Origin: JAHBNG01 sp039028975
GTDB lineage: Bacteria > Chloroflexota > Anaerolineae > Caldilineales > Caldilineaceae
DNA length: 64,000 nucleotides
NCBI GenBank assembly: GCA_039028975.1
Contig: JBCCHB010000017.1
Coordinates: 1-64,000, forward strand
Direction of reading: 5' to 3'
Shown: positions 45,595 through 53,966 of the stretch, one piece after another
How the letters are laid out: every line of letters begins with the position of its first letter
Numbering within the stretch: the stretch's first letter is position 1
Position numbers and translations under genes: made by a program
The notes under the pieces: model-generated
Database searches by the model: none
What the model was told of the DNA's origin: nothing
Seen by the model: the letters and a program-made list of their open reading frames with translations, nothing else

Positions 45595-46482
45595 ATGGAT
45601 GCAATAATTCAAGCACTTATTCAAGGCATTTTGCTGGGTGGCTTTTATGCCGCAATGGTCCTTGGCTTTTCCATTATCTGGGGCGTGATGGGGGTGATTA
45701 ACTTGGCCCACGGTGAATACCTGATGATTGGAGCCTATCTGGCCTGGATCTTTTCTACTTATCTGGGGATGGATCCCTTTGCCTCGTTAATCATTATCCT
45801 ACCGATTATGTTTGTTGTTGGCTACGCGATTCAACGGCTACTGATTAATCGGATCGTGGAGCGTCCCCACCTGATGGCGCTGTTGGTTACCTTTGGGCTA
45901 GGGATCGCCATGGCGAACGTAGTCAAGCTGTTGTATACATCCGACCCTAAATATATCAATGTGACCTATGATGGCGCAACCGATTTGGCTGGGTTCACCT
46001 TCTCCAATATCAAGAGTCTAATCTTTATCGCATCGCTGATAATCATGGTTGTGTTGACTCTCTTCTTGCAGCGCACTCGCCTGGGAAAATCGATTCGCGC
46101 AGCAGCACAGAACAAAAACGCGGCCCGGATTGTCGGTATTGAGATCAATCAGGTATACGCCGTTACAGCGGGGATTTGCATTGCGCTGACGGCCGCTATT
46201 GGTGCTATGTACGCCTTGGTGGTTCCCGTTTATCCGTTTATGGGACCACCCTTCACCCTGCGTGCTTTCACGATAACGGCGTTGGGTGGCTTGGGCCGGA
46301 TTCCTGGCGCGCTCATCGGCGGCATGGTCCTAGGCATAAGTGAGCAGATGTTGGCTCGGTTCATTCCCAACATTGGGACCAACTTGGGGATTGCGATTAG
46401 TTTTGTGTTGCTGGTCATTGTTCTCATTGTACGCCCACAGGGTATTTTACAGGGTCTACGCCCAATGGATGAGGTAGACTGA
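45595..46482 (+). CDS. livH: Branched-chain-type ABC permease (LivH-like)
   Basis: 295 residues, eight or so membrane segments. LivH hallmarks: ALIQGILLGGFYAAMVLGFSIIWGVMGVINLAHGEYLMIGAY and the cytoplasmic coupling stretch RAAAQNKNAARIVGI, then GLGRIPGALIGGMVLG. The last base of its stop overlaps the first base of livM, so the two are translationally coupled. Confidence 0.92.
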   Translation: MDAIIQALIQGILLGGFYAAMVLGFSIIWGVMGVINLAHGEYLMIGAYLAWIFSTYLGMDPFASLIIILPIMFVVGYAIQRLLINRIVERPHLMALLVTFGLGIAMANVVKLLYTSDPKYINVTYDGATDLAGFTFSNIKSLIFIASLIIMVVLTLFLQRTRLGKSIRAAAQNKNAARIVGIEINQVYAVTAGICIALTAAIGAMYALVVPVYPFMGPPFTLRAFTITALGGLGRIPGALIGGMVLGISEQMLARFIPNIGTNLGIAISFVLLVIVLIVRPQGILQGLRPMDEVD

Positions 46483-47579
46483 TGGCTAATTTACGCAAAC
46501 GAGTTGAAAAATTCTCGCAAAGTTGGGGGGCCGGTACGCTTTGGCTCTTACTCATAGCCTTCTTATTTTCCTTTCCCTATCTGGGCATCGTGACCGAGAA
46601 AAATGAGCTGATGGGTCTGTTGCAAACCTTAGCCCAGCTCTTTATGCTAATTACTGTTGCCTCCAACTGGAATCTAATTGGTGGTATGACAGGCTACGTT
46701 GATTTTGGTCATGCAGTCTTCTTTGGCGTTGGTGCATATACCATAGGTGCTTTAGTCACGACAACCAGCGACAACATTCTTTGGTTTACCCCAGAGCTAT
46801 CCTTCTGGGCAGCACTACCTTTTGCCGGTCTGGCTGCGGCACTCTTTGCTTTGCTAATTGGTCTGCCTACGTTACGTTTACGCGGCCCCTATTTTTCTAT
46901 CGCCATGCTTGGCGTCTTTGTGGCCATGCGTGAGATCACCCGGGTTGCCAAACCGATTACGGGTGGTGGATCTGGATTGACTTTGCCCCCCCAAAACGCG
47001 CTGTTCGGCTTTCCCCAAGACTGGTTCCGCATGGGTGAATATTTGGTCATGGTGGGTGTCATGGGGCTTGCCGTCTTTGTTGCCTGGTGGATTCGGCGCA
47101 GTGAGTTCGGGCAATCCCTCATCGCCATTCGGGAAGATGAGGTGGGTGCGGAGATGCGAGGCATCAATACCACCTTTCACAAGATTGTCATCTTTATGGT
47201 GGCCTCATTCTTAACTGGCATTGTCGGTGGCTTTTGGGCCTGGCAGAATACATTTATCGATCCAGACGTAGTCTTTTTTGAAACTCGTACGATTGAGATG
47301 GTGATGATGAGCATGTTGGGTGGTTTAGGAACCGTCTGGGGACCACCTTTAGGCGCGGCTTTGCTCTACAACTTACAGGATCTAATTTGGGCCAACCTAG
47401 GCGATGTGCATCTGCTTGTTCTCGGCAGTACAATGATTCTGTTGGTACTCTTCTTACCTGAAGGGATTTTGGGGACACTGAGCGACCGCAGCGGGACGAC
47501 GTTGGGTGGCTTACTTTCTGGCGGACGCAAAACCCGCAAGGATACCGAACAAAACAGTGAAGCGGCTGCAGGAGATTGA
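46482..47579 (+). CDS. livM: Branched-chain-type ABC permease (LivM-like)
   Basis: 365 residues. LivM core: NWNLIGGMTGYVDFGHAVFFGVGAY, GLPTLRLRGPYFSIAMLGVF, coupling loop IREDEVGAEMRGINTTFHK and GGLGTVWGPPLGAALLY. A hydrophilic tail of about 35 residues is rich in Gly, Lys and Glu. Between this stop and livG lies an 85-bp hairpin element. Confidence 0.92.
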   Translation: MANLRKRVEKFSQSWGAGTLWLLLIAFLFSFPYLGIVTEKNELMGLLQTLAQLFMLITVASNWNLIGGMTGYVDFGHAVFFGVGAYTIGALVTTTSDNILWFTPELSFWAALPFAGLAAALFALLIGLPTLRLRGPYFSIAMLGVFVAMREITRVAKPITGGGSGLTLPPQNALFGFPQDWFRMGEYLVMVGVMGLAVFVAWWIRRSEFGQSLIAIREDEVGAEMRGINTTFHKIVIFMVASFLTGIVGGFWAWQNTFIDPDVVFFETRTIEMVMMSMLGGLGTVWGPPLGAALLYNLQDLIWANLGDVHLLVLGSTMILLVLFLPEGILGTLSDRSGTTLGGLLSGGRKTRKDTEQNSEAAAGD

Positions 47580-47585
47580 GGGAGC

Positions 47586-47670
47586 TATACTGCGGTCGAT
47601 TTGAAAACCGTAGTTTTCTTTAGCTCTACAGGAGTAACCAAACTACGGTTTTCAAACGGAGTTGAGTATA
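47586..47670 (+). repeat. 85-bp hairpin element, copy E
   Basis: TATACTGCGGTCG to GGAGTTGAGTATA, exactly 85 bp. Arms TTTGAAAACCGTAGTTT and AAACTACGGTTTTCAAA pair perfectly (17 bp). It ends 4 bp before the livG ATG, and its GGAG (47658-47661) is the only ribosome-site-like sequence for livG. Confidence 0.92.
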
Positions 47671-47674
47671 AAAT

Positions 47675-48430
47675 ATGTCACAACCGCTATTAGAAGGTAA
47701 GAACGTATCCAAATTTTTTGGTGGCCTTGCAGCTGTCAACAAGGTGGATTTTGCTGTCTATCCAGGTGAGATAGTTGGCCTAGTCGGTCCCAACGGTAGC
47801 GGGAAGACCACCCTCTTCGACTGCTTGAGTCGAGTCCAGCAGATTGATGAGGGACAAGTTTTCCTTAATGGGAAGAATATCACCAATGCCAAGCCTCACC
47901 AAGTTGCTCACCTGGGGCTGGCACGGACCTTTCAGGTCATTCGGGTTTACCGTAAGATGACGGTTCTAGAGAATATGCTCATTAGTCGCCAATGGCGCGG
48001 TGAAGGCATCTTCAGCATGATGAAGCCCAGCAGCAAAGAAACAGAGGAACGCGCTCGATATCTTATCGATTTTCTGCTGCTCAAACCATTAATTGACGAA
48101 CAAGCAGGTAACCTATCGGGCGGACAACGTCGGTTGTTGGAGCTAGGCATGGCGCTCATGCCCAATCCGGATATTCTCCTGCTAGATGAAGCCACATCCG
48201 GAATCAACCCGGTTCTCATCGAAACCATTATTGACCGCATCCGTACCCTAAACGAAGAAGAAGGAAAGACCTTTCTGCTAGTAGAGCACAATATCAACTT
48301 TATCTCAGATTTATGTAGTCGAGTCTATGTCCTCAATTACGGTCAGAAACTGGCTGAAGGCACGCCAGACGAGATTAAGTCAAATAATGATGTGATTGAG
48401 GCATATTTTGGGGGAGAAGGGGAAGAATAA
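47675..48430 (+). CDS. livG: Branched-chain-type ABC ATPase (LivG-like)
   Basis: 251 residues. Walker A GLVGPNGSGKTTLFDCLS, the LivG-specific ARTFQVIRVYRKMTVLENM segment, signature NLSGGQRRLLELGMAL, Walker B ILLLDEATSGINP and H-loop LLVEHNINFI. Works with LivF. Its leader is almost entirely the 85-bp element upstream. The stop is directly followed by livF (48431). Confidence 0.92.
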   Translation: MSQPLLEGKNVSKFFGGLAAVNKVDFAVYPGEIVGLVGPNGSGKTTLFDCLSRVQQIDEGQVFLNGKNITNAKPHQVAHLGLARTFQVIRVYRKMTVLENMLISRQWRGEGIFSMMKPSSKETEERARYLIDFLLLKPLIDEQAGNLSGGQRRLLELGMALMPNPDILLLDEATSGINPVLIETIIDRIRTLNEEEGKTFLLVEHNINFISDLCSRVYVLNYGQKLAEGTPDEIKSNNDVIEAYFGGEGEE

Positions 48431-49180
48431 ATGATGAATACTCAACCACTCCCAAACGGACGTCCACTCCTAGAAGTCCAGGACATTTACGCTGGCTACC
48501 ACGCTGACTTAGACATCCTGAGTGGTGTGAATCTGTATGTAAAACCAGGTGAAATTGTCTGCGTGATTGGCCCCAATGGTGCGGGAAAATCGACTGTTTT
48601 TAAGGCACTTTATGGTTTTCTCAACATTCGTCAGGGTCGGGTCCTCTTTAACGATAAAGACATCACAAAAATTCGTCCTCAGGATGCATTAAAGGCTGGT
48701 ATCACCATTGTTCCCCAGTTGCGCAGTGTCTTTCCTCAGATGTCGGTCTATGAAAATCTGGAGATGGGTATGTATCTGGAGAATGATCAGCAACGTATCA
48801 AAGAGCGTATACAGTATGTCTACGACCTCTTCCCACGGCTGGCCGAGCGCACGTCTCAAATGGCTGGTACAATGAGCGGCGGTGAGCAGCGTATGTTAGA
48901 GATTGGGCGTGCGCTCATGTGGGATCCCAAATTGGTCTTGATGGATGAACCATCGGCGGGATTGGCACCAGTGATTACCAAATCCATCTTTGGTGCTATC
49001 AGGCGGCTCAATAAAGAGATTGATCTGACTGTTTTAATGATTGAGCAGAACGCCCGGCAAGGGTTGGAGATCAGTGATCGGGGGTATGTGCTTGAATTGG
49101 GAAAGAATAGTTACGAGGGTACCGGCCAGGAATTGCTGAATAATGATCAGGTTCGCCGGGCCTTCCTGGGAGGACATTAG
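48431..49180 (+). CDS. livF: Branched-chain-type ABC ATPase (LivF-like)
   Basis: 249 residues. Walker A CVIGPNGAGKSTVFKAL, LivF-type TIVPQLRSVFPQMSVYENLEM, signature TMSGGEQRMLEIGRALM, Walker B LVLMDEPSAGLAP, H-loop LMIEQNARQGLE. Starts immediately after the livG stop (two ATG codons in a row; either can serve). Completes the importer. Confidence 0.92.
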   Translation: MMNTQPLPNGRPLLEVQDIYAGYHADLDILSGVNLYVKPGEIVCVIGPNGAGKSTVFKALYGFLNIRQGRVLFNDKDITKIRPQDALKAGITIVPQLRSVFPQMSVYENLEMGMYLENDQQRIKERIQYVYDLFPRLAERTSQMAGTMSGGEQRMLEIGRALMWDPKLVLMDEPSAGLAPVITKSIFGAIRRLNKEIDLTVLMIEQNARQGLEISDRGYVLELGKNSYEGTGQELLNNDQVRRAFLGGH

Positions 49181-49182
49181 GG

Positions 49183-50544
49183 GTGGGGATTGTAATCTCC
49201 ACTTTCTTCAAACAACGTAACATTTTCTATGGTTGGGTTATCGTCTTTGTCTGCTTCGTATCCATCTTCTCTGTATTTGGTGTACGCCTTAGTTTTGGTG
49301 TCTTCTTTGATGCCCTGACCCGGGATACCCAGTTTAATTGGTCACGCGCACAGACGGCTAGTGTTTTTAGCACGGTCATGATAATCTTTGCATTGACAAG
49401 CACACCGGCCGGCTGGGCGTTGGATCGCTTTGGTCCACGGCGTGTCTTTACCGTAGGTGCGCTACTCGTGGGGACAGGGCTGATTATGGTCAGCCGCATG
49501 AATAGCCTGGCAGAGTTTATCCTGTACTATGGGATTTGGACCGGACTAGGTATCACGATTCTGGGTCTGTCCATCCAAGCCGCAACCATTAGTCGTTGGT
49601 TTGACCGCTTAGGGAGGCGTGGCCTAGCCATCGGGTTGGCCTTTTCGGGAACGGGTGTGGGTATTCTGTTAATGGCCCCCTTGGTTGAGCGACTAATTGC
49701 CTTCTATGATTGGCGAATGGCCTTTCTAGCACTAGCGGCCATCATGCTCTTTTTCAACCTACCCGTTCTTCTCTTGCTGATGAGAAATCATCCCCGAGAA
49801 GTTGGTCTATATCCCGATGGGGCTGAACATCTCCTTACGCCCAAGCACTCTGCACCCTCGCTCTCTCAAACCAAAACCATATCTGATTCATCGAGAAATC
49901 CTACCTCAACTGCAGAAGAAAAAAGCTGGACCTTTGCCCAAGCATTTCGCACTAGGTTATTTTGGATAATCATGCTCGCTGGAGCGTGCAGCCTTTTTAC
50001 ATTACGAATGATTACCGTTCACCAAGTGGCCCATTTAGTGGACCAGGGGTTTTCACGCTTCACGGCAGCAACGGTGACAGGCAGCACAGGGCTGATAACA
50101 GCTGGGGCGTTTATCATTTTCGGCCAACTCAGTGACCGGATTGGTAGAGGGCGTGCATTCTATATCGGCGCGGTTGCTCAACTTATCGCCTTGTTTATTC
50201 TCATCAACCTGAACGCTGAGATGCTCAACATTACCCTATATGTTTATGCACTCTTTTGGGGCATTGGGGAAGGTAGCCGCAGTGGCTTGCTCACAGCAAT
50301 AGCTAGCGATACCTTCCCAGGCTCCGCCCAGGGAACGATTATCGGTGCCCTAGGCGCATTTTTTGGTGTTGGCTCAGCCATTGGCAGCTGGCTAGGAGGG
50401 TTTGTGTTCGATCAAGTAGGCCAATATGACGTAGCATTTTGGACTGCGTTTACGTGTACCATTGTGGCAACGCTTTCAATCTACTATGTAGAGAGATTGA
50501 CGATTCCTACCGCCCCATCCAGCCTCCATCGACCGTTAGAATAG
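49183..50544 (+). CDS. Major facilitator superfamily transporter (monocarboxylate/oxalate-formate type)
   Basis: 453 residues, GTG start at 49183 with GGGAGG about 9 nt upstream, 2 bp after livF. Twelve membrane segments; motif A-like DRFGPRRVFTVG after segment 2 and GQLSDRIGRGRAFYIG after segment 8. The N-terminus FYGWVIVFVCFVSIFSVFGVRLSFGVF resembles MCT/OFA carriers. Probably exports or imports a monocarboxylate; co-transcribed with liv genes. Its 3' end overlaps the convergent KduD-like gene by 38 bp. Confidence 0.87.
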   Translation: MGIVISTFFKQRNIFYGWVIVFVCFVSIFSVFGVRLSFGVFFDALTRDTQFNWSRAQTASVFSTVMIIFALTSTPAGWALDRFGPRRVFTVGALLVGTGLIMVSRMNSLAEFILYYGIWTGLGITILGLSIQAATISRWFDRLGRRGLAIGLAFSGTGVGILLMAPLVERLIAFYDWRMAFLALAAIMLFFNLPVLLLLMRNHPREVGLYPDGAEHLLTPKHSAPSLSQTKTISDSSRNPTSTAEEKSWTFAQAFRTRLFWIIMLAGACSLFTLRMITVHQVAHLVDQGFSRFTAATVTGSTGLITAGAFIIFGQLSDRIGRGRAFYIGAVAQLIALFILINLNAEMLNITLYVYALFWGIGEGSRSGLLTAIASDTFPGSAQGTIIGALGAFFGVGSAIGSWLGGFVFDQVGQYDVAFWTAFTCTIVATLSIYYVERLTIPTAPSSLHRPLE

Positions 50545-51277
50545 TTCCATTGACGTAGTTACTGGCCTCTGATGCAAGGAAGACAACGGCTCCCTTTAGG
50601 TCATCAGGATGGCCCCAACGGTTGGCCGGGATCCGGGTCAGAATCTGCTCGCTTCGGACGGTATCCGCTTGTAGCGCTGCCGTATTGTCTGTGCGGACAT
50701 AACCCGGCGCAATGGCGTTTACCTGCACGCCCTGCCCTGCCCACTCGTTGGCCAAAGCCATTGTTAGCTGGCCGATACCACCCTTACTGGCCGCGTACCC
50801 TGGAACGGTAACGCCGCCCTGAAAGGTCAGAATCGACGCCGTAAAGATCACCTTACCATGACCACGACGCAACATCTCTTTGCCAAGTTCCCGGGAAAGA
50901 ACAAACTGAGCGCTTAAGTTTACCTCTAGAACTTGGTCCCAATAGTCATCCGGGTGTTCAGCGGCTGGTTCACGCAAAATTGTACCGGCATTGTTGACCA
51001 ATATATCAACCTGGGAAACATCCTGCTTCACTTGCTCAATAAATCCGTAGAGTGCATCCCTGTCGGAAAAATCGCAAGCATAGCCTTTAAACGCGCGGCC
51101 TTGGGCCACAACATCTGCTTCTACGGCACTACCGGACGATTCTAAAGAAGCGCTTACCGCCACAACATCTGCGCCTGCCTCAGCCAAAGCTTGGGCAAAA
51201 GCCCGACCGATACCCCGCTTTGCGCCCGTTACAAGAGCGGTCTTTCCGTTTAATTTAAACTGATCCAATATGTTCAT
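50507..51277 (-). CDS. kduD: Short-chain dehydrogenase, 2-deoxy-D-gluconate 3-dehydrogenase (KduD)-like
   Basis: 256 residues. SDR: TGAKRGIGRAFAQAL nucleotide motif, NNAGT, catalytic Ser/Tyr/Lys in TASILTFQGG and YAASKGG, and the KduD-type end NRWGHPDDLKGAVVFLASEA..DGGWMGR. KduD members act on 2-keto-3-deoxy or 5-keto sugar acids from pectin and uronate breakdown. Same strand as, and 7 bp after, the lactonase-like gene. Other SDR substrates cannot be excluded. Confidence 0.85.
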   Translation of the reverse strand: MNILDQFKLNGKTALVTGAKRGIGRAFAQALAEAGADVVAVSASLESSGSAVEADVVAQGRAFKGYACDFSDRDALYGFIEQVKQDVSQVDILVNNAGTILREPAAEHPDDYWDQVLEVNLSAQFVLSRELGKEMLRRGHGKVIFTASILTFQGGVTVPGYAASKGGIGQLTMALANEWAGQGVQVNAIAPGYVRTDNTAALQADTVRSEQILTRIPANRWGHPDDLKGAVVFLASEASNYVNGTILTVDGGWMGR

Positions 51278-51284
51278 ATGATTG

Positions 51285-52073
51285 CTACTTGACCCCTAAG
51301 TCTAATCGACGTACATCCACGCCCGTCCCCTCAAATGCAACTGGAAATTGCGCACTGACAAGCGGATCATGGCCTGGTATAACCAACTGCCGATCACCGG
51401 CCAACTTGGTCAAGAGATCAAATCCCTTCAACATATCTTCCACATCAACCACTAGTGGAAAGGGGCTACGTTTTTCATAGTTCTCGTAGTAGTGGGCAGC
51501 ATCGGATGCCAACACCAGCGGTCCATGTGTTGTATCTACCCGCACCACCTGCAGGCCCCGGCTATGTCCTCCAACCTTATGGACCGTCACGCCAGGCGCA
51601 ACTTGGGCATCCCCATCATGGTACGCCACTTTACCCTCATAGACTCGACGCACCATCTGACAGACATGCTCAGCCGTAAAGGGTTTTTGCAGCACAGCGT
51701 GGCACATACAGGGCCCAGTAGCATAAACCATCTCTGACTCTTGCAAATGGAAGTGGGCATTGGGAAATTGATCCAAGCCACCAGCATGATCATAGTGAAG
51801 ATGGGTGACGATAACCGTGTCAATGGAATCAGGCTCAACACCGATAGCCGAAACGGCATCCGCAGGCTCAGCCAGGATTGGTCGCCCCCGATTGCTGCCT
51901 TCCAGGCTGTCAAAGCCCGTATCGACGAGGATGGTTCGTTCTTCATTGCGAATCACCCAGACAAAGTACTCCATGGGATGGTGCGTGTCATGAGCATCGT
52001 CAAAGATGAAAGAGTCGCCACGAGTCCGGCTATCTAGTTCAGCATATTTAATGGCGTAAACCTCATAAGACAT
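51285..52073 (-). CDS. Metallo-beta-lactamase-fold lactonase-like hydrolase
   Basis: 262 residues. Binuclear metal motif VIVTHLHYDHAGGLDQFP, then VGGHSRGLQVVRV, LASDAAHYYENYEKRSPFP and a late His in VIPGHDPLVS; the layout matches AHL-lactonase-like members of the fold. Tyr in HYYENY aligns with the catalytic Tyr of that group. Either opens homoserine-lactone signals or, given the KduD-like neighbour, a sugar-acid lactone (inference). First gene of a two-gene minus-strand operon; site GAAAGGAAAA upstream of the ATG. Confidence 0.85.
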   Translation of the reverse strand: MSYEVYAIKYAELDSRTRGDSFIFDDAHDTHHPMEYFVWVIRNEERTILVDTGFDSLEGSNRGRPILAEPADAVSAIGVEPDSIDTVIVTHLHYDHAGGLDQFPNAHFHLQESEMVYATGPCMCHAVLQKPFTAEHVCQMVRRVYEGKVAYHDGDAQVAPGVTVHKVGGHSRGLQVVRVDTTHGPLVLASDAAHYYENYEKRSPFPLVVDVEDMLKGFDLLTKLAGDRQLVIPGHDPLVSAQFPVAFEGTGVDVRRLDLGVK

Positions 52074-52466
52074 ATCGTTTTCCTTTCAGGTGGTCTTCTG
52101 TGAATCGTCTTATTCCATAATACCTCCACCCCTATATTCCGTCAAACCGTTTCCTGATATTGCGAACGTCTTAGCCTAGATGGTGCAGCGACAGACATGC
52201 GTATCACAGACACAGATCATCCTGGCCTAGCCAGCGGCATCTACTACATGCTCGGCAACCACCTGTGCATCTTCTCATTGATGACAAATAACAGACGTAT
52301 CATTCACTAGACATTATTCGCAATAAGAAAAATACACAACATGCAGTATAGAAAATTTAAATTTGGTACTATATATCGTGCTTCAATGTTATTCCGAATA
52401 ATGTCTACTACTCACTATCCATCATTTACCATCCACCATTCAACCAAGCCCTAACATTGCCTACCC
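52074..52466. other. Gap between lactonase gene and insertion sequence
   Basis: 393 bp, AT-rich toward the IS, no gene supported. The lactonase promoter should lie here. A simple-sequence stretch CACTATCCATCATTTACCAT (about 52411-52430) is of the kind common between genes. Confidence 0.5.
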
Positions 52467-53915
52467 TGTTGAGTCTCACTAAGTCGTGTCAAGAAATAGT
52501 CTCATAAAGTCGTGCCAACTGCTCCTGCTCCCATGTAAAGGGAAGAGGTAGCTGAAAAGCCGGGAAGCGTGAGAAGTCAGAGATATCGCCCATAAGAGAG
52601 TCCTTAGAAATATCTTTGATGGACTTGTAAGTAATGAGGCGCCCGGCCTCATCCAAGAAACGGAAGAGTTTTTCGTCAGCCATGCCGAAATTTCAGCCTG
52701 TTGCTTGTGCCACTTGGTGCCAAGATAGTAGGTTTGCGAGCCAATCGAGACAGTACCATTTTGAGAAACATAGCGAAACCAGCGCCCCTGGGCAAGGTAG
52801 TCGTAAACCCGTTGAAGAGAAAACATCTCCTTTTCAAGGTTGAGGGAGTAATGTCTCCCCGAATGAATGGCATCAGGATAAGCAACCAAAGGAGGTAGAT
52901 TCCCGATAGATGAGCAAGGCAAGTGATGGTTGAGAACAGTACGCCTCTGGAGGAATGCATCAAAGAGAGCATTCCAGCCCAGAAAAGAATGTCCTTGAAT
53001 CACCTGACGATGCCAAAGCTGGTGAGAACGCTCAGTCATCCCCTGTTGGGTTGGCTGATTGTACTCAATAAAGGTCAAGGTAATACCGAGGGCAACCAAC
53101 CATAAATGGAAACGAGTCGGAAAGGGAGATGAGCTACGGTTGTCATAGAAAACACTTTCATGATCGACCTGCAAATGAATGGGGAGGCCCCATTCCATAA
53201 AGGCCATTCGTAATGCGGCCTGGTAGTCTTCTGTTTTCGCATGACGCTCAACTTTCTCTGCACCGAGGTAACAGGGATAACTAAGCAGACGTGCATGGGA
53301 AAAGCGATCATTGAGATTAATCAATGTAACCATCCCGACACCGTCGATATACTCGTATCCGCGAGCATCCATTTCCCAGACCTGATGAGCGCCATCCACT
53401 TTCACCCGTCTGCTTTTCGGCAAAGGAATCGATTTGGCCTTGGCCTCTACGAATCCTTCTTCTGATAGAAATCGAGCGATTGCGCTCCTGCTAGGCAACT
53501 TCCAGCCTGCAAAGCCTTCGTAGAGTTCCAGTTCTGTGCGCAGGGTCGTTGGACCCCAGCCGGGATTTGCCTGACGCCAGCGACCAATTGCTTCCCGAAT
53601 TTCTGGCTTGTAGCTTCCCAGTGCTCCAGTTTTCGGACGCCCCATCTTGGATTCCAAGGCGGCACGGCCTCCCTTTTGAGCCCGCTGACGCCACTTCCGG
53701 ATCGTTCGTCCTCTTACTGGCATCCGACGCTCAACTCGCCATACCGGTTCGCCTTTTTCCAACGATTCAACGATTTCGATTCGTTGTTCCAGTGGTGTGC
53801 CGTTCATTATCTTCTCCTTCGCATTTCATCACGAAATTCTTGGAGAAAATTTTAACCCAAATGTTGGCGCGACTTTATCAGACTGTTAATGTACTTGACT
53901 TAGTGAGACTCAACA
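52467..53915 (-). mobile_element. Insertion sequence, IS481-like, 1449 bp
   Basis: Perfect 19-bp inverted ends: TGTTGAGTCTCACTAAGTC at 52467-52485 and its complement at 53897-53915. Flanked by a 5-bp direct duplication TACCC (52462-52466 and 53916-53920). A second inner pair of similar repeats (TCATAAAGTCG and CGACTTTATCA) lies just inside. One transposase gene fills the element. Insertion is downstream of the YHYH gene. Confidence 0.92.
52479..53807 (-). CDS. DDE transposase of the IS481-like element (C-terminus frameshifted)
   Basis: 442 residues as read. N-terminal helix-turn-helix (PLEQRIEIVESLEKGEPVWRVE; RTIRKWRQRAQKGG), then an rve-type DDE core: QVWEMDARGYEYIDG with the first Asp, LQVDHESVFYDNRSS with the second, and the glutamate region YNQPTQQGMTERSHQLWHR. 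From about 52675 this frame turns Ser/Leu-rich, whereas the frame one base back reads DEKLFRFLDEAGRLITYKSI and continues sensibly to 52489. So the tail carries a frameshift at GAAAAAC, by mutation or recoding. The catalytic core is complete. Confidence 0.85.
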   Translation of the reverse strand: MNGTPLEQRIEIVESLEKGEPVWRVERRMPVRGRTIRKWRQRAQKGGRAALESKMGRPKTGALGSYKPEIREAIGRWRQANPGWGPTTLRTELELYEGFAGWKLPSRSAIARFLSEEGFVEAKAKSIPLPKSRRVKVDGAHQVWEMDARGYEYIDGVGMVTLINLNDRFSHARLLSYPCYLGAEKVERHAKTEDYQAALRMAFMEWGLPIHLQVDHESVFYDNRSSSPFPTRFHLWLVALGITLTFIEYNQPTQQGMTERSHQLWHRQVIQGHSFLGWNALFDAFLQRRTVLNHHLPCSSIGNLPPLVAYPDAIHSGRHYSLNLEKEMFSLQRVYDYLAQGRWFRYVSQNGTVSIGSQTYYLGTKWHKQQAEISAWLTKNSSVSWMRPGASLLTSPSKIFLRTLLWAISLTSHASRLFSYLFPLHGSRSSWHDFMRLFLDTT

Positions 53916-53966
53916 TACCCCCAGTAATTAGGGTAAAGCAGGGTTAGTCGCCGTGGGATACTCGAT

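Noticed and set aside
52660..52690. Canonical -1 programmed frameshift site in the transposase
   Set aside because: The run is G AAA AAC rather than A AAA AAC; the P-site re-pairing would be mismatched, so recoding is not claimed.
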